DNA from: Pelagibius sp037652055
GTDB taxonomy: Bacteria > Pseudomonadota > Alphaproteobacteria > Kiloniellales > Kiloniellaceae
DNA length: 64,000 bases
Assembly (NCBI RefSeq): GCF_037652055.1
Contig: NZ_JBBKAH010000002.1
Span: 124,001-188,000 of the forward strand
Direction of reading: 5' to 3'
Positions within the stretch are counted from its first letter, which is position 1. Each line of letters opens with the position of its first letter. This document shows, in pieces, positions 24,176 to 32,534 of the stretch. The notes beneath the pieces were generated by a model. It did not search any database and was not told the origin of the DNA. It was given only the letters and a program-made list of their open reading frames with translations. A program made the translations under genes and the position numbers.

Positions 24176-25327
24176 ATGCCGCTGCACTTCAGCAACGCCG
24201 AGCTGACCGGCCGGCGCGACCGGACTTGCGGCCTGCTGGCCGAGGCGGGCCTCGACGGCCTGCTGATGTTCCGCCAGGAGTCCATGTACTACCTGACCGG
24301 CTACGACACCTTCGGCTACGTCTACTTCCAGTGCCTCTACCTGGGCGCCGACGGGCGCACCATGCTGCTGACCCGCTCGGCCGACCTGCGCCAGGCCGAG
24401 CAGACCTCGATGGTGAAGGACGTCCGCATCTGGGTCGACCGCCCCGACACCAACCCCGCCGTCGAACTGCGCGAGATCCTGCGGGAATTCGGCTGTGCCG
24501 GGAAAAAGCTGGGCGTCGAGTACGAGGCCTACGGCCTGACCGCCGCGAACGGCAAGCGCCTGGACGCGGCCCTCGACGGCTTCTGCACCCTGGAGGATGC
24601 CTCCACCCTGGTGAGCCGCCTGCGCGTGGTGAAGAGCCCGGCGGAGATCGCCTGCGTGCGCGAGGCGGCGGCGCTGGCCGACGCGGCCTGGCAGGCGGCG
24701 CTCGACACCGCCGGCCCCGGCGCCTTCGAGGGTGACATCCTGGCCGCCATGCACGGCGCCATCTTCCGGGGCGGCGGCGACGACCCGGCCAACGAGTTCA
24801 TCATCGGCTCCGGCCAAGGCGCTCTGCTGTGCCGCTATTTCAGCGGGCGGCGGACTCTCGATCCCAGGGATCAGCTGACCCTGGAGTGGGCCGGCACCTG
24901 GCGCCATTACCACGCCGCCATGATGCGCACCGTGCCCATCGGCGCCGCGCAGCCGCTGCACCGGGAGATGCACAAGGTGGCCGAGGACGCGCTTCTCGCC
25001 GTCGAGGACTGTTTGCGCCCCGGCAAGACCTACGGCGAGGCCTTCGACGCCCATGGCCGGGTGATGGACGCCGCCGGTTACCAGGCCCACCGGCTCAATG
25101 CCTGCGGCTACTCCCTCGGCACCACCTTCGCCCCCAACTGGATGGACTGGCCGATGCTCTACCACGGCAACCCGGTCCCCTTCGAAGCGGGCATGGTGGT
25201 GTTCTGCCACATGATCCTGTTCAATTCCGAGGCGGGGGTGGCGATGACCCTGGGGCGCACCAGCCTGGTCACCGAGGGGGCGCCGGAGTCCCTGTCCAAG
25301 GCCGGCCTCGCCCTGGAGACGCGTTAA
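24176..25327 (+). CDS. M24-fold protein lacking the usual metal ligands
   Basis: This 383-aa protein has the pita-bread fold of Xaa-Pro peptidases and creatinase, with a creatinase-type N-terminal domain (residues 1-140: FRQESMYYLTGYDTFGYVYFQ) and a C-terminal M24 domain. The five metal-ligand positions appear changed: the first Asp is Glu (LTLEWAG), the second is Ala (HYHAAMMRT), the His is Tyr (GYSLGTTFAP), and the two Glu are not found at VFCHMIL and VAMTLGRTSLVT. It may be a metal-free hydrolase like creatinase, or non-catalytic. It is the last gene of the hldD run. Confidence 0.75.
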   Translation: MPLHFSNAELTGRRDRTCGLLAEAGLDGLLMFRQESMYYLTGYDTFGYVYFQCLYLGADGRTMLLTRSADLRQAEQTSMVKDVRIWVDRPDTNPAVELREILREFGCAGKKLGVEYEAYGLTAANGKRLDAALDGFCTLEDASTLVSRLRVVKSPAEIACVREAAALADAAWQAALDTAGPGAFEGDILAAMHGAIFRGGGDDPANEFIIGSGQGALLCRYFSGRRTLDPRDQLTLEWAGTWRHYHAAMMRTVPIGAAQPLHREMHKVAEDALLAVEDCLRPGKTYGEAFDAHGRVMDAAGYQAHRLNACGYSLGTTFAPNWMDWPMLYHGNPVPFEAGMVVFCHMILFNSEAGVAMTLGRTSLVTEGAPESLSKAGLALETR

Positions 25328-25682
25328 CCATCGCCCCCTGTTTTCCGGTCCGCTGGCGGCGATTTGAAGGCAGGCGAACATGCCCCACCTGACCATCATG
25401 GTGCTGATGCTGCTGGTGGTCTCCCTGGCCACCTGCATCCTGCTTTGAAATCACAGCCGAAGAGCTAGTTTCCCGCGGATTCTTCGCCTTTCGGGCGAAC
25501 CGGTGGCGGCCTGGAAAGAGGCCCCAGAAAGTCGCCCGAAAGTCCACCCAAGGCCGTTTACAGGTCCGGGGCCCGTTGATATGGTCCGCCCCGCCTGGGC
25601 CCAAGGGGAAGGGCAAGACAGCGACTTTCGCGCCTTGCCCAAAAGGTCCATGCCCAGCGAGTAGGGCTCTAGGGATATCGCC
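25328..25682 (+). promoter_or_regulatory. 355-bp gap upstream of prs
   Basis: A reading frame of 22 codons (25380-25448) could encode a hydrophobic peptide starting MPHLTIMVLMLLVV, but its ribosome-binding site is weak. For prs, TTTACA (25557-25562) and TATGGT (25580-25585) with a 17-bp spacer form a plausible sigma-70 promoter, with the start near 25592. Nothing else recognisable is present. Confidence 0.4.
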
Positions 25683-26627
25683 ATGAAAATCATGACCGGG
25701 AACAGCAATCGGCCCCTGGCCGAGGCGATTTCGGCCTTTCTGAACCTGGAACTGACCAAGGCCAGCGTGCGCCGCTTCTCGGACCTGGAGGTTTTCGTCG
25801 AGATCCACGAGAACGTGCGCGGCGAGGACGTCTTCATCATCCAGTCGACCTCCTACCCGGCGAACGACAACCTGATGGAGCTGCTGGTCGCCATGGACGC
25901 CCTGAAGCGGGCCTCGGCACGGCGGATTACCGCGGTTCTGCCCTACTTCGGCTATGCCCGCCAGGACCGCAAGTCGGCCCCGCGCACGCCGATCTCGGCC
26001 AAGCTGGTGGCCAACCTGATCACCGCCGCCGGCGCCGACCGGGTGCTGACCCTGGAGCTCCACGCCGGCCAGATTCAGGGTTTCTTCGACATTCCGACCG
26101 ACAACCTCTTCGCCACGCCGGTCTTTACCAAGGACATCATGGAGAAGAACGGCAAGGGCAACCTGACCATCGTCTCGCCGGACGTCGGCGGCGTGGTGCG
26201 GGCGCGGGCCATCGCCAAACCGCTTGACGCCGAGCTTGCGATCATCGATAAGCGCCGCGAACGTGCCGGGGTCTCCGAGGTGATGAACATCATCGGCGAC
26301 GTCGAGGGCAAGCGCTGCATCCTGGTGGATGACATCGTCGACTCGGCCGGAACCCTGTGCAATGCCGCCGTCGCCCTGAAGCAGGCCGGCGCCACGTCTG
26401 TTTCCGCCTACGTCACCCACGGGGTGCTCTCGGGCGGGGCAGTGGCCCGGGTCAGTTCCTCCCCCTTGGAGGAACTGGTCATGACCGACAGCATTCAGGC
26501 GACCGAGGCCGTGCGGGTGGCCCAGAACATCCGCCAGATTTCGATCGCCCCGCTGATCGGCGATGCCATGCAGCGCATCAGCGACGAGCGGTCGGTTTCG
26601 AGCCTGTTCGACGTACCCGCCCTTTAA
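25683..26627 (+). CDS. prs: Ribose-phosphate pyrophosphokinase
   Basis: This 314-aa enzyme makes PRPP from ribose 5-phosphate and ATP for nucleotide, histidine and tryptophan synthesis. The N-terminal RRFSDLEVFVEIHENVRGEDVFIIQST, catalytic flexible-loop region YARQDRKSAPRTPISAKLVANLI, LELHAGQIQGFFDIP and the PRPP loop CILVDDIVDSAGTLCNAA are all intact. Length is standard. A gap of 127 bp separates it from the ribosomal protein gene. Confidence 0.97.
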   Translation: MKIMTGNSNRPLAEAISAFLNLELTKASVRRFSDLEVFVEIHENVRGEDVFIIQSTSYPANDNLMELLVAMDALKRASARRITAVLPYFGYARQDRKSAPRTPISAKLVANLITAAGADRVLTLELHAGQIQGFFDIPTDNLFATPVFTKDIMEKNGKGNLTIVSPDVGGVVRARAIAKPLDAELAIIDKRRERAGVSEVMNIIGDVEGKRCILVDDIVDSAGTLCNAAVALKQAGATSVSAYVTHGVLSGGAVARVSSSPLEELVMTDSIQATEAVRVAQNIRQISIAPLIGDAMQRISDERSVSSLFDVPAL

Positions 26628-26754
26628 GGGCCGGGCGCGCGGGGCCGAAGCGATAGAGAGCTTTACCGATGCCGGCACCCCTGGAGGCCGGATCGGGCAA
26701 GACGGATGGCGGCATGGGGCCGGCGTCCGTTTCCTACGTCAAGGAGTTTGACTG

Positions 26755-27408
26755 ATGTCTGACGTTGTTGAGCTTCCCGCCATCGCGCGGGATCGGGCCG
26801 GGAAGGGGCCAGCCCGGGCTGCACGTCGCGCCGGGCAGGTGCCCGGGGTGATCTACGGAGCCAAAAAGGACCCCAGCCTCATTTCCGTCGAGGGGCGGCT
26901 GCTGAACAAGCTGCTGCACCAGGGCGGTTTCTTCTCCACGCTGTTCGACGTGAAGGTGGACGGCAAGGCCGAGCGGGCGCTGGCCCGCGACATTCAGTTC
27001 GATCCGGTGACCGACTTCCCGGTCCATGTCGACTTCCTGCGCGTCTCCGGCACCACCTCGGTCCACGTCGAGGTGTCGGTGCACTTCCTCAACGAGGACA
27101 AGTGCCCGGGCATCAAGGAAGGCGGCGTGCTGAACGTCGTGCGCCACGAGATCGAACTGGTCTGCCGCGCCGACGCCATTCCGGCGCACATCGATATCGA
27201 CCTCACCGGCCTCGAGATCGGCGAGGGCGTGCACATCTCCATGGTCAAGCTGCCCGACGGTGTGCATCCGGCCATCACCGACCGCGACTTCACCATCGCG
27301 ACCATCGCCGCTCCCACCGTGGTGCGCGACGAGGCCGCGGCCGAGCAGGCCACCGAGGGCGAAGACGAGGCCGAAGAAAAGGCTGCCGAAGGGTCCGACG
27401 AGGACTAA
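26755..27408 (+). CDS. rplY: 50S ribosomal protein L25/general stress protein Ctc
   Basis: This 217-aa protein has an N-terminal L25 5S-rRNA-binding beta barrel (LPAIARDRAGKGPARAARRAGQVPGVIYGAKKDP) and a C-terminal TL5/Ctc beta domain (VHVEVSVHFLNEDKCPGIKEGGVLN). The tail of about 30 residues is very acidic. The long two-domain form is usual in alphaproteobacteria. It is followed 27 bp later by pth, the common order prs-rplY-pth-ychF. Confidence 0.94.
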   Translation: MSDVVELPAIARDRAGKGPARAARRAGQVPGVIYGAKKDPSLISVEGRLLNKLLHQGGFFSTLFDVKVDGKAERALARDIQFDPVTDFPVHVDFLRVSGTTSVHVEVSVHFLNEDKCPGIKEGGVLNVVRHEIELVCRADAIPAHIDIDLTGLEIGEGVHISMVKLPDGVHPAITDRDFTIATIAAPTVVRDEAAAEQATEGEDEAEEKAAEGSDED

Positions 27409-27435
27409 GCCTCCCCACAGTAAAGGGTGGCCAGC

Positions 27436-28086
27436 ATGCTGTTGCTTGCCGGGCTCGGCAATCCGGGCTCCCGCTACGCCAACAACAGGCACAACATCGG
27501 CTTTATGGCGGTGGACGAGATCGTCCGCCGCCATTCCTTTTCGCCCTGGCGCAGCCGCTTCCAGGCGGACTGCGCCGAAGGTTTTCTGGATGGCGAGAAG
27601 GTCCTGGTCCTGAAGCCGCAGACCTACATGAACGAATCCGGGCGCTCCGTCGGCGAGGCGCTGCGCTTCTTCAAGCTGGCGCCGGAAGACGTCGTCGTGC
27701 TGTACGACGAGATCGACCTGGCGCCGGGCAAGCTGCGCGTGAAGCAGGGTGGGGGCACCGGCGGCCACAACGGCATCCGCTCCCTCGAGGCGCACATCGG
27801 CAAGGAATTCTGGCGCGTGCGCCTGGGCGTCGGCCATCCAGGACAGAAGGAACTGGTACACGGCCACGTGCTGAGCGACTTCGCCAAGGCCGACCAGCCC
27901 TGGCTGGACAAGCTGCTCGACGCCGTAGCGACGGAGATCCCGCTGCTGGCCAAGGGCGACGCCCCGCTCTTCATGTCCCGCGTCGCGGAGTTAACCGCCC
28001 CACCCCGCCCGAAGAAACCGAAGCCTGCCCCCCAGGCCGACGATACGGCCCCCTCTTCCTTACCCCCTGCCAAGAGTGACGACTGA
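27436..28086 (+). CDS. pth: Peptidyl-tRNA hydrolase
   Basis: This 216-aa enzyme releases peptides from peptidyl-tRNA. The catalytic His is in GNPGSRYANNRHNIGF, and LKPQTYMNESGRSVGEAL, LYDEIDLAPGKLRVKQGGGTGGHNGIRSL and VRLGVGHPG are all conserved. The ATG at 27436 is preferred, with AAGGG nine bases upstream; a GTG at 27427 is possible. The last 35 residues are a Pro/Lys-rich extension beyond the usual end. Confidence 0.95.
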   Translation: MLLLAGLGNPGSRYANNRHNIGFMAVDEIVRRHSFSPWRSRFQADCAEGFLDGEKVLVLKPQTYMNESGRSVGEALRFFKLAPEDVVVLYDEIDLAPGKLRVKQGGGTGGHNGIRSLEAHIGKEFWRVRLGVGHPGQKELVHGHVLSDFAKADQPWLDKLLDAVATEIPLLAKGDAPLFMSRVAELTAPPRPKKPKPAPQADDTAPSSLPPAKSDD

Positions 28087-28089
28087 TCC

Positions 28090-29187
28090 ATGGGTTTCAA
28101 TTGCGGTATCGTCGGCCTGCCCAACGTCGGCAAGTCCACCCTGTTCAACGCGCTGACCGAGACGGCGGCGGCTGAGGCGGCCAACTATCCCTTCTGCACC
28201 ATCGAGCCCAACGTCGGCCGCGTGCCGGTGCCCGACCCGCGCCTCGACAAGCTGGCCGTGATCGCCAAGTCGGCCAAGGTGATCCCCACGGTGCTGGAGT
28301 TCGTCGACATCGCCGGCCTGGTGCGCGGCGCCTCCAAGGGCGAGGGTCTCGGCAACCAGTTCCTCGCCAACATCCGCGAGGTCGATGCCATCGTCCACGT
28401 GCTGCGCTGCTTCGAGGGTGAGGTGACCCACGTCGAGGGCTCGGTCGACCCGATCCGCGACGCCGAGACGGTGGAGACCGAGCTGATGCTCGCCGACCTC
28501 GATTCCGCCGTGAAGCAGCGCGACGCCGCCATCAAGCGCGCGCGCGGCAACGACAAGGAAGCCAAGGAGCGCCTCGCCATTCTGGAGCCGGTGATCGAGG
28601 CGCTGGAGGCCGGCCGGCCGGCGCGCAGCGTGAAGATCAGCGACGAGCAGAAGCCGCTGTTCCGCCAACTGCAGCTCTTGAGTGCCAAGCCGGTGCTCTA
28701 CGCCGCCAACGTCGACGAGGACTCGGCGGCCACCGGCAACAAGTACTCCGCTCTGGTCGAGCAGCGCGCCCAGGAGACCGGCGGGCTCTGCGTGGTGGTC
28801 TCCGCCGCCATCGAGGCCGAGGTCGCGGCGCTCGGCGACCCCGCCGAGAAGAGAGAGTTCCTGGAAAGCCTCGGCCTGGAGGAGACCGGCCTCGCCCGCG
28901 TCATCCGCGCCGGCTATCAGCTGCTGGACCTCATTACCTTCTTCACCGTCGGCCCCAAGGAAGCGCGGGCCTGGACCGTCAGGCGCAACAGCAAGGCGCC
29001 GCAGGCCGCCGGTGCCATCCACACCGACTTCGAGCGTGGCTTCATTCGGGCCGAGACCATCGCCTACGAGGACTTCGTCGCCTGCGGCGGCGAGAACGGC
29101 GCCAAGGATGCCGGCAAGATGCGCGCCGAGGGCAAGGAATACGTCGTCCACGACGGCGATGTCTTCCACTTCCGCTTCAACGTGTAG
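28090..29187 (+). CDS. ychF: Redox-regulated ATPase YchF
   Basis: This 365-aa Obg-related P-loop protein hydrolyses ATP rather than GTP and associates with ribosomes. The P loop is GLPNVGKSTLFNALT. DIAGLVRGASKGEGLGNQFLANIREVDAIVHVLRCF is the G3 region, and the G4 position holds YAANVDED in place of NKxD, consistent with ATP preference. A central coiled coil and a C-terminal TGS domain (TVGPKEARAWTVRRNSKAPQAAGAIHTDFERGFIRAE) follow. It starts three bases after pth. Confidence 0.97.
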   Translation: MGFNCGIVGLPNVGKSTLFNALTETAAAEAANYPFCTIEPNVGRVPVPDPRLDKLAVIAKSAKVIPTVLEFVDIAGLVRGASKGEGLGNQFLANIREVDAIVHVLRCFEGEVTHVEGSVDPIRDAETVETELMLADLDSAVKQRDAAIKRARGNDKEAKERLAILEPVIEALEAGRPARSVKISDEQKPLFRQLQLLSAKPVLYAANVDEDSAATGNKYSALVEQRAQETGGLCVVVSAAIEAEVAALGDPAEKREFLESLGLEETGLARVIRAGYQLLDLITFFTVGPKEARAWTVRRNSKAPQAAGAIHTDFERGFIRAETIAYEDFVACGGENGAKDAGKMRAEGKEYVVHDGDVFHFRFNV

Positions 29188-29277
29188 CCCGGGTTTCGTC
29201 CGGGTGGCAGGGAACGCCGCCTTGCTGCTAAACGTTACCGTCTGGAGCCTTGGACTGCGAACGATGGGAGACGAAGC

Positions 29278-29958
29278 ATGGGTGAGCACAGCGGCGAGAC
29301 GGTGAAACTGGCGTCCAACGACGGCCACAGCTTCGATGCCTACGTGGCGCGGCCGGCCGAGCAACCGCGCGCCGGGCTGGTCATCATCCAGGAAATCTTC
29401 GGCGTCAATCCGCACATCCGGGGCGTGGCCGACAGCTATGCCGCCGAGGGATACCTGGCGATCGCCCCCGCCCTCTTCGACCGTGTCGAGCCGGGCATCG
29501 AACTGGGCTACGACAAAGACGACGTCACGGAGGGTCGCGCCATCCGCGGCAAGATCTCCTACGACGCGGCGCTCGCCGACATCTCCGCCGCCATGGGCTT
29601 CCTCGCCGGCGCCGGCAAGGTCGGCGTCGTCGGCTACTGCTGGGGCGGCTCGCTGGCCTGGCTCGCCGCCACCCGGCTCAACCCCGCCGCCGCGGTCTGC
29701 TACTACGGCGGCAACATCCACGAATTCCGCAACGAGCAACCTTCCTGCCCGGTGATGCTGCACTTCGGGGAGGACGACGGCGGCATTCCGATGGACCAGG
29801 TGAAGGCCGTCGCCGAGGCACAGCCGGAGGCCGAACTCTTCACCTATCCCGGTGCCGGACACGGCTTCAATTGCGAGATGCGCGGCTCCTACCACCCGGA
29901 GAGCGCCGGCATCGCCCTTGAACGCACCCTCGCCTTTCTGCACCGCACCCTCGGCTAG
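29278..29958 (+). CDS. Dienelactone hydrolase-family protein (cytosolic)
   Basis: This is a 226-aa alpha/beta hydrolase without a signal peptide. The Cys nucleophile is in VGYCWGGSLAW, the catalytic Asp region in HFGEDDGGIPMDQV and the His in YPGAGHGFNCEM; the N-terminal IQEIFGVNPHIRGVADSYAAEGY is typical. It is distinct from the exported paralogue at 13648-14397. The ATG at 29278 has GGGAG in front. Substrate unknown. Confidence 0.9.
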   Translation: MGEHSGETVKLASNDGHSFDAYVARPAEQPRAGLVIIQEIFGVNPHIRGVADSYAAEGYLAIAPALFDRVEPGIELGYDKDDVTEGRAIRGKISYDAALADISAAMGFLAGAGKVGVVGYCWGGSLAWLAATRLNPAAAVCYYGGNIHEFRNEQPSCPVMLHFGEDDGGIPMDQVKAVAEAQPEAELFTYPGAGHGFNCEMRGSYHPESAGIALERTLAFLHRTLG

Positions 29959-30188
29959 AGGGCCGACTTGCGTCCATAACCAGCCCGCCAGCCGTTGCCG
30001 CAGGCCAAAGAAGCCACAACGACAAGATTGAAGCGTTACCGGGCGATCCTGCGTAGATTCAGCTGAACTGCACGAACTGGCTGATATATGGGCTTCCCGA
30101 GATGATCACAGAAAGCGCAAGCACTCAGACCGGCAATGCCTCAGGTCCGGCCGTTGCCATCGGCCGCTCCGCTTCCTATTTCCAGATC

Positions 30189-30722
30189 ATGTCCCAGATC
30201 GTGACAGGGCGTTTCGCCTTTGTGCTGGTAACGACGCTGCTGCTGGCGGCCTGTTCGACGGCGCAGCCGAGCCTCTACGCGCCCATGGCAAGCCGCGACG
30301 GCTACGCCGAGGAGAGCCTCGGCAAGGGCCTCTACCGGGTGACCTTCCAGGGCAATGGCGTCACCTCCAAGGAGCGGGTGCAGAACTACTGCCTCTATCG
30401 CGCCGCCGAACTGACCCTCTCGCAGGGTGACGAGCGCTTTGCCGTCCATGACAAGGAAACCAAGCAGTTCACCCAGGTGACGCGGGACTACTACGACGGC
30501 TGGGGCTATCCCTACTATGGGCGCCGTTCCTTCTACCGGCCCTATCCGGGCCCGGCCAGCAGCAGCGAGCGCACCACCTTCCGGGCCGAACTGACCATCG
30601 AGCCGTTCTCCGGGCCGGGTACGCCCGGCAACAGCGAGACCGCATTCCAGGTCTATGAAGCCCAGGCCGTGGTCGACCAGTTCGCCCCGCAGATCGTGCG
30701 GCCGCAGGACCAGCCGCAGTAG
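30189..30722 (+). CDS. CC0125/CC1285-type lipoprotein
   Basis: This 177-aa predicted lipoprotein has a signal MSQIVTGRFAFVLVTTLLLAAC with lipobox Cys at residue 22. The mature part has GKGLYRVTFQGNGVTSKERVQNYCLYRAAELTLSQGDERFAV, the pattern of the alphaproteobacterial CC0125/CC1285 family, then a Tyr/Gly/Arg-rich loop and a final beta segment. An ATG at 30102 would add 29 residues that do not look like a signal, so 30189 is chosen. Function unknown; envelope location is likely. Confidence 0.82.
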   Translation: MSQIVTGRFAFVLVTTLLLAACSTAQPSLYAPMASRDGYAEESLGKGLYRVTFQGNGVTSKERVQNYCLYRAAELTLSQGDERFAVHDKETKQFTQVTRDYYDGWGYPYYGRRSFYRPYPGPASSSERTTFRAELTIEPFSGPGTPGNSETAFQVYEAQAVVDQFAPQIVRPQDQPQ

Positions 30723-30777
30723 GCGAGCCTGCTGGAACTGTGCCGCGCAAGAATAGATCCTCGGGAAGCTCTATCGC

Positions 30778-31030
30778 GTTCACACATCTCTAGCGGTGTG
30801 CCCGCCATGCTTCTACACACACCATTGTCGTCCCGGGGCTTCACCCCGGGACCCATTGGCGTCAGTGCGTGGCGCTGCCGTGTAATAGGTGCATCCCTAC
30901 CAGCCGCAAGCACGGAACACGCTGTCCATGATCGAGAAATCGGCCAGGGCATTGGGTCCCGGGGTCAAGCCCCGGGACGACAGGCGTGGGTTTGGCAGGG
31001 GCGAGCCTCTACAGCATCCGATGTGTGAAC
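30778..31030. repeat. MITE/REPIN-like element with nested inverted repeats
   Basis: This 253-bp gap sequence has 11-bp ends GTTCACACATC (30778-30788) and its exact complement (31020-31030). Inside are two 31-bp sequences in inverted orientation (30827-30857 and 30951-30981) that match at 29 of 31 positions; each folds into a GC-rich hairpin (for example GTCCCGGGG with CCCCGGGAC). No gene is seen and no target duplication is obvious. It fills most of the 364-bp gap between the lipoprotein gene and cynS. Confidence 0.75.
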
Positions 31031-31086
31031 CCGGTAGGGTCCTGTCCTAGGATGACAGCAAAGGGCAGGCAGAAAAACGCACCCGG

Positions 31087-31527
31087 CTACCAGGCCTTGT
31101 AGGGCAGGAACTTGCCGCTCATCTTCACTTCGATGCGGTCGCCCTTGGGGTCGGGCACTTTCTCCACGTACATCTCGAAGTCGATGGCGCTCATGATGCC
31201 GTCGCCGCCCTTCTCCTGGATCAGCTCCTTGATCGTCTCGCCGTAGACGCCGACGATCTCGTAGAGCCGGTAGATGCAGGGATCGGTCGGCACGGTCTGG
31301 CTGAACATCTTCGTCGGGAACTCGGCCAGCACCACGGCAGCCTCCTGAGGCAGCGCCAGGTGCTTGACCAGCAGGTCGGCCTTTTCCCGCGGCATGGAGT
31401 TCATGCCCAGGCAGGCCGAAGTGGTGAAGACCGGCGACATGCCGATGGCTTCGGCGATGCCCTCCCAGGTCAGGCCCGCGGTCTTCTTCTTCTCGACGAT
31501 CATTTCCGCCACATCGGTCTTGTTCAT
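31087..31527 (-). CDS. cynS: Cyanate hydratase (cyanase)
   Basis: CynS decomposes cyanate with bicarbonate to carbamate and CO2, giving ammonia. The 146-aa protein has the N-terminal helical DNA-binding-like fold and the C-terminal catalytic domain DPCIYRLYEIVGVYGETIKELIQEKGGDGIMSAIDFEMYVEKV. Catalytic R87, E90 and S113 correspond to R96, E99 and S122 of the E. coli enzyme. It is the last gene of the cynABD-cynS operon, 52 bp after cynD. Confidence 0.97.
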   Translation of the reverse strand: MNKTDVAEMIVEKKKTAGLTWEGIAEAIGMSPVFTTSACLGMNSMPREKADLLVKHLALPQEAAVVLAEFPTKMFSQTVPTDPCIYRLYEIVGVYGETIKELIQEKGGDGIMSAIDFEMYVEKVPDPKGDRIEVKMSGKFLPYKAW

Positions 31528-31579
31528 TGTCTTGCCTCTTCGTTTTGCAATGCTTGTGGTTCGTTGTCGGCGCGCGCCG

Positions 31580-32524
31580 TCAGCGCATCAGGGAAACCAC
31601 GCCGCGCTCATCCGGGCGGGCCGGCTCGCCGTCGTCGTCTTCGTCCGCAGCGCCCGGCGACATGCCGGGCCGCACGGTGACCGGTCGCTCGGGCCCGGTA
31701 CCCGCCGCACCGCGCGCCGCCAGCCCTTCCTCGGCAAGGGTCTTGGAGCGCAGGGCGAGAAACTCCACCAGGTGGTTGCGGATGGCGTAGTAGGCCTTGT
31801 CGTGGATGATCTCGGCCCGGTTGCGCGGGCGCGGAATGTCGATCACCACGCTCTCGGCAACGCGCGCGTAGGGTCCGTTGGTCATCAGGAGAATGCGGTC
31901 GGCCAGCAGGATCGCCTCGTCGACGTCATGGGTGATCATGAAGACCGTCTGGTCCGATCCCGACCAGATGCGGATGAGTTCGTCCTGGATGGTGCCGCGG
32001 GTCAGCGCGTCGAGCGCGCCGAAAGGCTCGTCGAGCAACAGCAGCTTCGGCCGGATGGCAAAGGCGCGGGCGATGGAAACGCGCTGGCGCATGCCGCCGG
32101 ACAGCTGCGCCGGCTTCCTGTGCTCGGCGCCGCCGGAGAGGCCGACCATCTCCAGGTACTTGTAGGAGTGCTCCAGTACCTGTTCCTTCGACCACTCGGG
32201 ATGACGCGCGCGCACGCCGAAGGTCACGTTCTTCAGCGCCGAGCGCCACGGCAGCAGCGAGTAGTTCTGGAACACAACGCCGCGATCGAGGCTGGGTCCC
32301 ACCACCTCCTTGCCGTCCATGGTGACGGCGCCGGAGGTCGCGGTGTCGAGACCGGCCAGCACGTTCATAATGGTCGACTTGCCGCAGCCCGAATGGCCGA
32401 TGATGCAGACGAACTCGCCCTGGTCGATGTCGAAGCTGACGTTCTCGAAGACCGTCAGCTCGCCGCCTTCGGGATTCGGGTAGCGCTTGGCCAGGGCGTC
32501 GATTTCGAGAAACGGCTTTTCCAT
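31580..32524 (-). CDS. cynD: Cyanate/nitrate-type ABC transporter ATP-binding protein
   Basis: This 314-aa ATPase of the NrtD/SsuB/TauB group has Walker A GHSGCGKST, signature LSGGMRQRV and Walker B LLLLDEPFGALDALTR, followed by the H-loop MITHDVDEA. The last 50 residues, after RSKTLAEEGLAARGAA, are a low-complexity extension outside the ATPase fold. It is encoded ten bases after the permease gene and just before cynS, so it almost certainly energises cyanate uptake. Confidence 0.9.
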   Translation of the reverse strand: MEKPFLEIDALAKRYPNPEGGELTVFENVSFDIDQGEFVCIIGHSGCGKSTIMNVLAGLDTATSGAVTMDGKEVVGPSLDRGVVFQNYSLLPWRSALKNVTFGVRARHPEWSKEQVLEHSYKYLEMVGLSGGAEHRKPAQLSGGMRQRVSIARAFAIRPKLLLLDEPFGALDALTRGTIQDELIRIWSGSDQTVFMITHDVDEAILLADRILLMTNGPYARVAESVVIDIPRPRNRAEIIHDKAYYAIRNHLVEFLALRSKTLAEEGLAARGAAGTGPERPVTVRPGMSPGAADEDDDGEPARPDERGVVSLMR

Positions 32525-32534
32525 GTCGCGCCCC

